A DNA stretch of 64,000 bases from assembly GCA_964640125.1 (NCBI GenBank), contig CAZXGG010000009.1, forward strand, positions 8,734 through 72,733. The letters are read 5' to 3'. Positions 51,404-59,831 of this stretch are shown one piece after another. Under the pieces are notes generated by a model that worked only from the letters and a program-made list of their open reading frames with translations, was not told the origin of the DNA and made no database searches. Position 1 is the stretch's first letter, and every line of letters starts with the position of its first letter. This DNA is from G020353115 sp964640125 (lineage in GTDB: Bacteria; Bacteroidota; Bacteroidia; Bacteroidales; VadinHA17). A program made the translations under genes and the position numbers.

Positions 51404-51850
51404 ATGGTTAGTGACGACACGAAACAAACTGTAAAGCAAATATTTACAGAATACCTGGAGAAGAAGGGGCATAGAAAAACCCCCGAACGGTATGCCATTC
51501 TTGATGAGATTTATTCCAGAAGCGGACACTTTGATATTGAATCGTTGTACATTTTCATGAAGAATAAGAACTACAGGGTTAGCAGGGCAACCCTCTATAA
51601 TACCATCGAGTTGCTGCTTGATTGCAACCTGGTGATCAAGCATCAGTTCGGCAAAAATATTGCACAGTTTGAACGTGCATACCAATGCAGCCAGCACGAT
51701 CATTTGATTGATACCGAAACCGGTAAAGTGATTGAATTCTGTGACCCCAGGATCCACGAAATCATCAAGACTGCCTGTGAACTCAATAATTTTAAGCCGC
51801 TGTACCACTCTCTCTATATTTACGGGGTTGTTGAAAAGAAAGATAAATAA
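51404..51850 (+). CDS. Fur-family transcriptional regulator lacking the CxxC zinc site
   Basis: 148 residues with the Fur winged helix (RKTPERYAILDEIYSRSGHF; recognition helix VSRATLYNTIELLL) and the dimerisation domain (QCSQHDHLIDTETGKVIEF). In Fur, Zur and PerR the segment after HDHLI is usually CxxCGK; here it is DTETGK, so the structural zinc site is missing, although QHDH, Cys and His residues remain. It may thus be a non-canonical Fur or respond to another signal. It ends 1 base before purA, so both are co-transcribed, an order often seen in Bacteroidota. Confidence 0.88.
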   Translation: MVSDDTKQTVKQIFTEYLEKKGHRKTPERYAILDEIYSRSGHFDIESLYIFMKNKNYRVSRATLYNTIELLLDCNLVIKHQFGKNIAQFERAYQCSQHDHLIDTETGKVIEFCDPRIHEIIKTACELNNFKPLYHSLYIYGVVEKKDK

Positions 51851-51851
51851 A

Positions 51852-53129
51852 ATGAAAGTTGATATCTTACTGGGGCTTCAGTGGGGTGATGAAGGGAAAG
51901 GGAAAATTGTTGACGTCCTGACACCAGAATACGATGTTATAGCCCGGTTCCAGGGAGGTCCAAATGCCGGTCATTCCCTGGAATTCAATCGGATCAAACA
52001 CATTCTGCACTCTATCCCCTCCGGAGTATTCAGAAAGGACAAGATCAATATCATTGGGAATGGAGTAGTGATTGATCCATCGGTATTTAAGAAAGAGGTT
52101 GAAGCACTGCATGATCTGGGAGTTCAATTAACGAACCAGCTATTTATTTCAAAAAAGGCACATCTGATCTTACCCTCTCACCGGATACTGGATGCTGCTT
52201 CAGAAGCTGCCAAGGGAAAATCCAAGATTGGATCAACCCTGAAGGGCATTGGTCCTGCTTATATGGATAAAACAGGGCGTAATGGATTGCGCGTTGGAGA
52301 CATACTTGGTGAAGGATTTAAGGAGAAGTATGATTTTCTGGTAATTAAGCACAGAGAGATCCTTCAGATGTATGACTTCCCCTACGATATCAATGAACAT
52401 GAAAAGGACTGGTTTGAGGGGATTGAGTTGATCAGGTCTTTCCCCATTGTAGACAGTGAATACCTGGTGAATGACCTGCTTGCTGGCGGAAAATCCTTAC
52501 TCGCAGAAGGGGCACAGGGTACCCTGCTTGATATTGATTTTGGATCCTACCCCTTTGTAACATCATCGAATACGGTTTGTGCCGGAGCATGTATCGGATT
52601 AGGGATCTCCCCGGCTGCCATTGGCAACGTCTTCGGAACCGTTAAAGCTTACTGTACCCGTGTGGGGGGTGGTCCCTTCCCTACCGAACTCGTTGATAAT
52701 ACAGGTGAAATAATGCGGGAACAGGGTGCTGAATTTGGAGCCACAACCGGCCGTCCAAGAAGATGTGGCTGGCTTGACCTTCCGGCACTGAAATATTCAA
52801 TCATGTTAAATGGTGTAAACCAGCTCTTCATGACAAAAATTGATGTCCTCACTGGTTTCCCGGAGCTAAAGGTATGCACCCATTATAGCATCAATGGAGA
52901 ACGGGTGGATCGTATCCCGTTTGACATGTCTGGCGAAATTGAACCGGTCTATAAAAGGTTCCAGGGATGGAGTGAAGATATTTCTTCCTGTACCGAATTC
53001 ATGTCATTACCCGATGAACTGAAACAGTACATTCGTTTCATTGAAAATGAGGTTAAAGTGCCCATCACCATGATCTCTGTCGGCCCCGACAGGACCCAGA
53101 TTATAAGGCGGCACCCCAGCAAGGTGTGA
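51852..53129 (+). CDS. purA: Adenylosuccinate synthetase
   Basis: 425 residues from ATG 51852. Makes adenylosuccinate from IMP and aspartate using GTP, the first committed step to AMP. Motifs: GTP/IMP loop QWGDEGKGK (catalytic Asp13), GGPNAGH (His41), GSTLKGIGPAYMDKTGRNGL, LLAEGAQGTLLDIDFGSYPF and GATTGRPRRCGWLDL. Complete. Its known inhibition by ppGpp makes the relA/spoT neighbourhood interesting. Coupled to the fur-like gene (1 base). Confidence 0.98.
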   Translation: MKVDILLGLQWGDEGKGKIVDVLTPEYDVIARFQGGPNAGHSLEFNRIKHILHSIPSGVFRKDKINIIGNGVVIDPSVFKKEVEALHDLGVQLTNQLFISKKAHLILPSHRILDAASEAAKGKSKIGSTLKGIGPAYMDKTGRNGLRVGDILGEGFKEKYDFLVIKHREILQMYDFPYDINEHEKDWFEGIELIRSFPIVDSEYLVNDLLAGGKSLLAEGAQGTLLDIDFGSYPFVTSSNTVCAGACIGLGISPAAIGNVFGTVKAYCTRVGGGPFPTELVDNTGEIMREQGAEFGATTGRPRRCGWLDLPALKYSIMLNGVNQLFMTKIDVLTGFPELKVCTHYSINGERVDRIPFDMSGEIEPVYKRFQGWSEDISSCTEFMSLPDELKQYIRFIENEVKVPITMISVGPDRTQIIRRHPSKV

Positions 53130-53219
53130 AACCATACTCTCCATCCTTGCAAAGTCCCCTATTGATCCGGTTGATACCCATTATAAAGTACCTCTACTTT
53201 TTTGTAAAAGAAAGGTTTT

Positions 53220-53242
53220 TTAGTAATTTAACAGATTACTAA
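53220..53242. promoter_or_regulatory. Inverted repeat between purA and the kinase-like gene
   Basis: TTAGTAAT (53220-53227) and ATTACTAA (53235-53242) form a perfect 8-bp inverted repeat with a 7-base loop, 50 bases before the next ATG. It has T residues upstream, not downstream, so an operator is as likely as a terminator. Confidence 0.3.
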
Positions 53243-53291
53243 ACCGTTGTTGTTGTTTTGCTTTTTCTCACATTTTACAACTTGATTTACC

Positions 53292-53984
53292 ATGAAAATA
53301 GATCTTTCAAAATATGCATTTGACAGGGTTAGAGAAAAGGAACAAAAAGTAAGTTGTGCCGGCCCTGTGGTGACCATTTCAAGAGAGTTTGGTTGTCCTT
53401 CCAAAATAATTGCCAGAAAACTGGTTAGCACCATCAACCGGATCACCGGAAAAGATCGTTGGGATTGGATTAGCAAGGAAATCCTGGAACGATCGGCTAA
53501 AGAGCTTGAGGTCAAGCCCGAGGAGATCAAATATGTTTTTGAATATGAAGAAAAAGGAATATTCGATGAGATCCTGGCCGCCCAATCAAAAAAATACCAC
53601 CGCAGCGATAAAAAGATCAGGAAATCCATTGCCAATGTGATAAAAGCAATCGCCTATGATGGCAATGTGATCATTGTTGGACGAGGGGGGGTGGCAATAA
53701 CCAAAGATTGTCCCAACAGTTTTCATATCAAATTGCAGGCCCCGCTAGAATGGAGAGTAAACGGTGTGATGGACAGAAGGGAAAACATGAGCTATGAAGA
53801 AGGGGTTAAATACACTGTTGAATACGATCGAAAAAGAAAGCGGTTTCTGGATTATTACTGGGGAAGCGAATCGGACAATTCTATTTTTGACGCTATCTAC
53901 AACTGCGCAACCATGTCAGTGGATGAGATTGTTGAATCCACCATCCTCATCCTGAAGATGAGAAACCTGATCGAGGTAAAATAA
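53292..53984 (+). CDS. Cytidylate-kinase-like family protein (AAA_26/Cytidylate_kin2)
   Basis: 230 residues with the Cytidylate_kin2 pattern: VVTISREFGCPSKIIARKL at ~24-42 and GNVIIVGRGGVAITKDCP at ~120-137, then FHIKLQAPLEWRVNGVMDR and the end AIYNCATMSVDEIVESTILI. The P-loop region reads GCPSK instead of a strict GxGGx-type loop, which is common in the Bacteroidota version. It differs from the housekeeping cmk and its substrate is not known. Preceded by 160 non-coding bases. Confidence 0.82.
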   Translation: MKIDLSKYAFDRVREKEQKVSCAGPVVTISREFGCPSKIIARKLVSTINRITGKDRWDWISKEILERSAKELEVKPEEIKYVFEYEEKGIFDEILAAQSKKYHRSDKKIRKSIANVIKAIAYDGNVIIVGRGGVAITKDCPNSFHIKLQAPLEWRVNGVMDRRENMSYEEGVKYTVEYDRKRKRFLDYYWGSESDNSIFDAIYNCATMSVDEIVESTILILKMRNLIEVK

Positions 53985-54316
53985 AGTTCGGGTTTTGGTT
54001 TACACTCTCCTGGAGTTTCCAAAGAATTAACTCAAGTTATACCCTTAGATCTGGTTCATTCTGTAAAACCAGGAACCAAATCACAAATCCCAAAAAACAA
54101 ATAGCAAATAAGTTCCAAAAACCAAATTGCAATTACCAAACCAAAATCAAACTCAATGAATATTGTGATTTTGGTATTATTTGTATTTTGTTATTTGTGA
54201 GTTGTTTTTTGCTGTTCAATAACTTAACAAGGCGTAAAACATTACTGCCCTATGGATGAAAGACTATTCCTGTATCATGGTTACAGGTACAAATATGCTT
54301 TCTGCCTGGTAAATCC
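53985..54316. repeat. Intergenic region with A-rich/T-rich complementary halves
   Basis: 332 bases between convergent genes, no gene seen. From about 54065 to 54140 it is made of A/C words (cacaaatccc, aacaaatagc, accaaattgc); from 54166 to about 54230 of complementary G/T words (gattttgg, tatttgtatt, ttatttgtgag). The centre is a perfect stem CCAAAATCA (54141-54149) with TGATTTTGG (54166-54174). The whole can fold as one long imperfect hairpin. Similar word-like A-rich intergenic elements are known by eye from other Bacteroidota. Confidence 0.55.
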
Positions 54317-54781
54317 CTACTGATTAATATACAACCACGCTTCCAACTCCACAGTATCCCTGAAATGTTCCAGTTGAACAAGGGCTTCACCGATGTTATC
54401 AAACGCCCTGGCAGAGACCACATTGAAATCATATTCGTTAAACAGGATATCCGTTTCATACCCCATTTTCCGGTAGTACTCTGAATAGAGATTCGCATAT
54501 TCCGGTGTTTTAAAGCTACCAACAATGATATGGTATTTAAACTTGGCAAGACGTTCTCTTTCCGCTTCCTCGATTGTCCTGATGGAATCCAGCCTCGTTT
54601 GCTCGATCATCCTTTCTGCCTCAAGCACTTTGTTGATCGAATCGGCAACGCCGATGCTGTCCATCCTCGCCTGGTAAGCTGCAAGGGTATCAGCATCCCT
54701 TTTAAACCAACCCTTTTCTTCAATGAATTTGCACGATGTAACTGCAATGAATAGAATAAGCAATGGTACTAACTTTTTCAT
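54317..54781 (-). CDS. SPOR-domain lipoprotein
   Basis: 154 residues from ATG 54781, chosen because it opens a lipoprotein signal (MKKLVPLLILFIAVTSC, Cys17). A short helical segment rich in Asp, Glu and Arg follows (~20-75). The C-terminal ~75 residues form a SPOR domain (FKYHIIVGSFKTPEYANLYS, ETDILFNEYDFNVVSA), which binds denuded peptidoglycan glycan strands, often at the division site. No partner gene adjacent. A perfect -7 box is present upstream on the minus strand. Confidence 0.88.
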   Translation of the reverse strand: MKKLVPLLILFIAVTSCKFIEEKGWFKRDADTLAAYQARMDSIGVADSINKVLEAERMIEQTRLDSIRTIEEAERERLAKFKYHIIVGSFKTPEYANLYSEYYRKMGYETDILFNEYDFNVVSARAFDNIGEALVQLEHFRDTVELEAWLYINQ

Positions 54782-54815
54782 TTTTGAATAAAGCATTTTA
54801 TTAGAATTTGTTATG

Positions 54816-54823
54816 CAAAAGTA
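54816..54823 (-). promoter_or_regulatory. -7 box for the SPOR lipoprotein gene
   Basis: Minus-strand TACTTTTG matches TAnnTTTG fully, ending 34 bases before the start codon. No clear -33 TTTG. Confidence 0.4.
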
Positions 54824-54896
54824 ATCATTTATTTATTCATTCCCCTGAATCATAATTTTTGTATATTCGGGTATCATAAACAAAATCCTTTCTTAC

Positions 54897-56807
54897 ATGA
54901 AAACAATCATCACTTTTTTTGAAGAGAGTGTAAACCAATTCGGGGACAATATCTATATGTGGGAAAAGCGGGATGGTGAGTACCGGGGTTCAACCTACAA
55001 GGAGATTCAGGAGCTGGCACAACAATTCGGAGCCGGTCTGATCTCGATGGGGATCAACAAGGAAGACCGCATAGGTTTGATTTCTGAAGGCTGCAATAAT
55101 TGGATTATCAGCGAATTAGGCATGCTGTATGCTGGTGCAATAAATGTCCCCCTGTCGGTCAAACTGGAGGAACCCTCCGATGTACAATTCAGGCTTGAGC
55201 ATTCCGGATCAAGAATGGTTATCGCTTCACGAAGTCAGATGAAAAAGATCCGGGCTATAAAATCAAGCCTCAAGGCACTGGAACTGGTCATTCTCCTTAA
55301 CCCGGAAAGCGAGTATCAGGAAAAAGAGATCTATTTCGGTGAAGTCATTGAAAAAGGAAAGGCATTTCTTGAAAAAGAGCTGGAGACATTTGAGAAACGC
55401 AGGAACTCGATTGGAGAAAATGACCTGGCAAACATCTGCTATACTTCCGGTACCACTGCCGATCCGAAAGGTGTTATGCTTTCCCACCTCAATTACGTTG
55501 CCAATGTCGAACAGGGTTATTCACGAATGCACATCCCCTCCTATTACAGGACATTGCTTGTCCTCGCCTGGGACCATTCCTATGGCCATACTGCCGGCTT
55601 GTATGCCTTTATGGGCAAAGGGGCAAGCGTAGCATCGGTTGAAATCGGAAAAAGCCCCATGGAAACATTGAAAAATATTCCCATAAACATCAAGGAGATC
55701 AGGCCCCATATTTTCATGAGTGTGCCGACCATGGCAAAAAGTTTTCGCAAAGCCATTGAAAAGGCAATCCGGGCTAAAGGACCATTTACTGAGAAACTGT
55801 TTCATCGGGCATTGAAACTGGCGTACAACTATAATCAAGAAGGGTATAACCGTGGAAAGGGAATCCAGGCATTGAAAAAACCACTCTATATGCTTTACGA
55901 TAAGATACTGTTCAAAAAGATCAGGGAGGGGATTGGACTGGACAGGATTGAGTTTATTCTCGGGGGCGGAGCTCTTCTCGATATTGATTTGCAACGCTTC
56001 TTTTATGCTATCGGGACACCCATGCTTCAGGGATATGGCCTCACGGAAGCTGCACCCATCATCTCGGTAAACGCCATGGACAGACATAAACTGGGATCAT
56101 CCGGTATCGTGGTGGACAACCTTGATCTGAAAATATGCGATAATGAAGGAAATGCAGTACCGGCCGGGGAAAAGGGTGAAATCGTTGTGAAAGGACAGAA
56201 TGTGATGCCAGGGTACTGGAAAAATAAAACTGCAACTGAAGAAACAATAAAAAACGGGTGGTTGCATACCGGCGATATGGGTTACCTCGATGAGGATGGA
56301 TTTCTTTATGTACTGGGACGCTTTAAAAGCCTGCTGATTGCCGACGACGGGGAGAAATACAGCCCGGAAGGGATTGAAGAAGCATTCACCGAACAATCAC
56401 CCTACATCGAGCAGTGCATGCTCTATAATAACCAGAGCCCCTATACCATTGCACTGGTCGTTACCAGTAAGGAAGCATTGAACCGGTATTTGGCAGATCA
56501 AAAATTATCCGGTGACACCGAAGAAGGAAAATTGGCTCTTCTTCAGCTTATCCAGGCAGAATTGAACGAATACCGTACAGGAGGTAAGTTTGGCACAATG
56601 TTTCCACAACGTTGGTTGCCGGCAGCCATCGGTGTGCTTGAGGAAGGATTTACGGAAGAGAACCAGTTGATGAACTCAACCCTGAAAATTGTCAGGGGTA
56701 AAATAGCGGAACGGTATGCGGATCTGATTGATTTTCTGTATACACCCGAAGCGAAAAACATAACCAACAACCGTAACCTGGAGGCAATAACTTCAATTAC
56801 AAAATAA
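54897..56807 (+). CDS. Long-chain acyl-CoA synthetase (AMP-forming)
   Basis: 636 residues of the ANL superfamily. Motifs: ATP loop CYTSGTTADPKGVMLSH (~183-199), GYGLTEAAP (~382), and HTGDMGYLDEDGFLYVLGRF (~460-479) with the usual Asp and Arg. Activates fatty acids to acyl-CoA through an acyl-adenylate. It has the extended linker between N- and C-domains typical of long-chain FadD/FAA types, and its C-terminus carries ELNEYRTGGKFGTMFPQRW, a pattern of the Bacteroidota group. Whether it is catabolic or feeds lipids into the membrane is unknown. Single gene. Confidence 0.93.
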   Translation: MKTIITFFEESVNQFGDNIYMWEKRDGEYRGSTYKEIQELAQQFGAGLISMGINKEDRIGLISEGCNNWIISELGMLYAGAINVPLSVKLEEPSDVQFRLEHSGSRMVIASRSQMKKIRAIKSSLKALELVILLNPESEYQEKEIYFGEVIEKGKAFLEKELETFEKRRNSIGENDLANICYTSGTTADPKGVMLSHLNYVANVEQGYSRMHIPSYYRTLLVLAWDHSYGHTAGLYAFMGKGASVASVEIGKSPMETLKNIPINIKEIRPHIFMSVPTMAKSFRKAIEKAIRAKGPFTEKLFHRALKLAYNYNQEGYNRGKGIQALKKPLYMLYDKILFKKIREGIGLDRIEFILGGGALLDIDLQRFFYAIGTPMLQGYGLTEAAPIISVNAMDRHKLGSSGIVVDNLDLKICDNEGNAVPAGEKGEIVVKGQNVMPGYWKNKTATEETIKNGWLHTGDMGYLDEDGFLYVLGRFKSLLIADDGEKYSPEGIEEAFTEQSPYIEQCMLYNNQSPYTIALVVTSKEALNRYLADQKLSGDTEEGKLALLQLIQAELNEYRTGGKFGTMFPQRWLPAAIGVLEEGFTEENQLMNSTLKIVRGKIAERYADLIDFLYTPEAKNITNNRNLEAITSITK

Positions 56808-56849
56808 TCGGGTAGAGTATATTTATTTTACCTTTCCGCTGAAAAATGA

Positions 56850-56857
56850 TAATTTTG
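56850..56857 (+). promoter_or_regulatory. -7 box for the M1 peptidase gene
   Basis: TAATTTTG agrees with TAnnTTTG; TTTA lies 19 bases upstream (56827-56830) as an imperfect -33. The expected transcript start is about 60 bases before ATG 56926. Confidence 0.4.
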
Positions 56858-56925
56858 ATGATAGGAAAACAGGATTCCTGTAATTGATTATACAGTTTAC
56901 ACCAAATTTCAAAACAGTTATCTCC

Positions 56926-58926
56926 ATGATGACAAAACCAATTGACAGGTTTGTTTCATTGATTGCTGCTCTGCTCATAGCGAACCAGACAATCATTGCA
57001 CAGCCAAAAAGTGAACGGATCGTCCATTATACCATGAAGGTTGCCCTGGATACGGAAGAAAAAATCGTGGATGGGAAAATGGATCTGGTGTGGAAAAATC
57101 CCTCGAACGACACAATCAATGAGCTGCAGTTCCACATGTACCTGAATGCATTTAAGAATACGGAATCCACTTTTATGAAAGAATCCGGTGGCCAGCTAAG
57201 GAGGATTAGTGTCAGGGCTTCGGATCCCCTGGTCTGGGGTTGGGTTGATGTTGTTGAAATGCAGACAGCCAGTGGTACCGACCTTACTCAGAATATGAGA
57301 TATATCCAGCCTGATGATGACAATGAAGAGGATCAGTCGGTTATCTCGGTAGCTCTTGAGGAACCGGTAATGCCCGGGCAATCCATCAAACTGAAGATCA
57401 ACTTCAAATCGAAATTACCCAGGGTATTTGCCAGGTCGGGCTATATGGATGATTTCTTCCTGGTTGCACAATGGTTCCCAAAAATCGGAGTATATGAACC
57501 GGAAGGGATGCGATACGCTGAACAGGGGCAATGGAATTGCCACCAGTACCATGCCAACTCGGAATTTTACGCCGATTTCGGAGTGTATGAAGTGGAAATC
57601 ACCTTGCCAAAGGAATTTGTTGTCGGTGCTACAGGGGAACTGAAAAGCCAGCACGATAATACGGATGAAACAAAGACACTCACCTACATCGCCGAAGATG
57701 TGGTTGATTTCTCATGGACTGCCTCGCCCGATTACCGGGTGGTGGAGGACCAATGGAAAGACGTTAAAATCATGGTCTTCCTTCAGCCGGACCACCTCCC
57801 CCAGGCAGGCAGGCATACGGAATCCGTTAAAGCAGCCCTGGACTATTTTGAAAAACACCTTGGGAAATATCCCTATTCCACACTCTCCATTGTTGATCCG
57901 CCACTGAAGGGCATGGGCGCATCCGGAATGGAATATCCCACCTTCATTACAGCCGGATGCATCTGGGGTGTCCCCGATTGGATGCGGTTAACGGAAATGG
58001 TAACAATCCACGAATTCGGTCATAACTATTTCATGGGAATCCTGGCATCCAACGAATTCGAGGAGGCATGGATCGATGAAGGATTCAACTCCTACTTTGA
58101 AATGCGGATCATGGACGAAACATACGGAGAGAGGCATTCCTTTATGGGATATGAAAAATTTCATTATGGCGACTGGGAATACCAGCGCCTGGGTTATACC
58201 AGATCCAGCAACCCCAAAATCGCAGAACCATTTAGAAATTCCTGGGAATTCAAGCATGGCGGGTACGGGACCATGAGTTACAACAAGACAGCCATCTGGA
58301 TGGCTACACTGGAAAGAATTGTAGGCCGGCTGACCATGGACGAGATCATGAAAACATTTTACAATCGATGGAAGTTTAAACACCCCTGCGGACAGGATTT
58401 TATTGATGTGGTAAATGAAGTGGTCACTAAAAATCATGGGACAAAATTTGGCGAGGACATGAACTGGTTTTTCGATCAGGTACTCTATGGATCTGAAGTC
58501 TGTGACTATAAACTCGCCAGAATAAGCAACAGCAAAACAAAACCACCGGAAGGGATCCATGAAGAAGGAGGGAATAAAAGGACCTATAAAAACATAGAGT
58601 ATGAAAGCACCATTTATACATCTTCCGTTCGGGTTCACCGGATTGGAGAAGTGATCATGCCGGTTGAAGTGCTTATCCATTTTGAAGATGGAGAAGAGAT
58701 CCTTGAACGATGGAATGGAAAAGAAAGATCCTGTGAATTTACCTATGAAAAACCGGTAAAGGTACTGTGGGCTAAAATCGATCCGGAAAATAAGATCCTT
58801 CTGGATGTAAACATGATGAACAATAGCCTAACAACCAAACCCAAAAGGGCTGCTCTGTGGAAGATAACATTAAAATTCCTCTTCCGGCTCCAAAACACCA
58901 TGCAGTTTTTCTCAATATTTTCATAA
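56926..58926 (+). CDS. M1-family zinc metallopeptidase, secreted
   Basis: 666 residues from ATG 56926 (signal peptide FVSLIAALLIANQTIIAQ); an upstream TTG at 56884 would add 14 residues with no signal function. The thermolysin-like domain has the zinc site His362-Glu363-x-x-His366 (HEFGHNYF) and Glu385, 18 residues later as in gluzincins. The substrate loop reads GASGMEYP in the position of GAMEN. An N-terminal beta-saddle (~30-240) and a C-terminal Ig-like part (~560-640) complete the fold. The enzyme should be an aminopeptidase acting outside the inner membrane. The next gene, a membrane protein, starts 17 bases later. Confidence 0.94.
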   Translation: MMTKPIDRFVSLIAALLIANQTIIAQPKSERIVHYTMKVALDTEEKIVDGKMDLVWKNPSNDTINELQFHMYLNAFKNTESTFMKESGGQLRRISVRASDPLVWGWVDVVEMQTASGTDLTQNMRYIQPDDDNEEDQSVISVALEEPVMPGQSIKLKINFKSKLPRVFARSGYMDDFFLVAQWFPKIGVYEPEGMRYAEQGQWNCHQYHANSEFYADFGVYEVEITLPKEFVVGATGELKSQHDNTDETKTLTYIAEDVVDFSWTASPDYRVVEDQWKDVKIMVFLQPDHLPQAGRHTESVKAALDYFEKHLGKYPYSTLSIVDPPLKGMGASGMEYPTFITAGCIWGVPDWMRLTEMVTIHEFGHNYFMGILASNEFEEAWIDEGFNSYFEMRIMDETYGERHSFMGYEKFHYGDWEYQRLGYTRSSNPKIAEPFRNSWEFKHGGYGTMSYNKTAIWMATLERIVGRLTMDEIMKTFYNRWKFKHPCGQDFIDVVNEVVTKNHGTKFGEDMNWFFDQVLYGSEVCDYKLARISNSKTKPPEGIHEEGGNKRTYKNIEYESTIYTSSVRVHRIGEVIMPVEVLIHFEDGEEILERWNGKERSCEFTYEKPVKVLWAKIDPENKILLDVNMMNNSLTTKPKRAALWKITLKFLFRLQNTMQFFSIFS

Positions 58927-58943
58927 TGTAATTCTTCCCGATC

Positions 58944-59813
58944 ATGAATATCTTCAGAGCATATATCAGCGGATTTAAATCAACCGGCAGGACCTGGGCA
59001 ATGCCCACGTTTATCTATGTTGTCAACCTGATCCTGGGCATACTATTCGCCATTCCTTTCCTCGGAACATTAAAACAGAAAGCAGGATTTACAATGTCAA
59101 TCCAGGATGTGCTATCGGGTTATGACCATACGGTTTTTCAGGAACTCTTCAATGAAGCAAATGTATATATCGGACAGTTTATCCGGCAGGGATTATGGAT
59201 CGCTGTTCTGTTTTTCATCATCAGCATTTTTCTTACCGGTGGGATCCTGCACATCTTTTCTGATAAATCCTTTCCCTTTACTTTTGAGCGGTTCTTTTCC
59301 GGCAGCCTGAAATTTTTTCTCCGGTTTCTCAAATTAAGTTTTTATATGCTGGTCATATATCTGTTGTTAACAGCACTTATCTTTCTCATTGTTTTCCTGA
59401 TCTCGGCCGGAGTATTCAGTGGTACAGGGTCAGAAAAAACACTTTTTTTCATTGTTTTCCCCGGATTCTGTTTCTGGCTGCTGGTTATGATCTTTTTTCT
59501 GATCATAGCTGATTATGCCCGGTTCTCCATTGTAAGGAGTGATACCAGGAACGTTTTTATTACCATTTTCAGATCCCTGAAGTTTGTCTCCAGGAAATTC
59601 CCATTCACCTATGGTCTCTACCTGATGCTACTCGTCGCCCCGGTGGCATTGATTTATATCTATACCCTGCTCTCAAATGTTATTGGGATGGCATCCGGTA
59701 GTACGATCCTGGTGATGTTTCTCATTCAACAGCTGTTCATCTGGGCAAAAGCATTCACACGGGTCTGGACATTTGCCAGCCAGTTTGATTATTATCTGGG
59801 AAGAGCATTTTAA
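58944..59813 (+). CDS. Multi-helix membrane protein of unknown function
   Basis: 289 residues with six clear hydrophobic helices (~22-45, ~75-100, ~128-155, ~170-195, ~225-248, ~250-275). The N-terminal motif NIFRAYISGFKSTGRTWAMP and a central DYARFSIVRSDTRNVFITIF (helix-breaking cytoplasmic segment) are the best marks. No family was recognised. It sits between the M1 peptidase (17 bases) and the SpoIIE sensor (18 bases), so the three may be co-transcribed. Confidence 0.65.
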   Translation: MNIFRAYISGFKSTGRTWAMPTFIYVVNLILGILFAIPFLGTLKQKAGFTMSIQDVLSGYDHTVFQELFNEANVYIGQFIRQGLWIAVLFFIISIFLTGGILHIFSDKSFPFTFERFFSGSLKFFLRFLKLSFYMLVIYLLLTALIFLIVFLISAGVFSGTGSEKTLFFIVFPGFCFWLLVMIFFLIIADYARFSIVRSDTRNVFITIFRSLKFVSRKFPFTYGLYLMLLVAPVALIYIYTLLSNVIGMASGSTILVMFLIQQLFIWAKAFTRVWTFASQFDYYLGRAF

Positions 59814-59831
59814 CGATCATTATACATCTCC

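Noticed and set aside
55521..56087. 188-codon minus-strand frame inside the acyl-CoA synthetase gene
   Set aside because: No domain logic, and the opposite strand encodes conserved ANL motifs.
57988..58680. 230-codon minus-strand frame inside the M1 peptidase gene
   Set aside because: Antisense shadow; the plus strand carries the intact HEFGH...E zinc site across the same bases.
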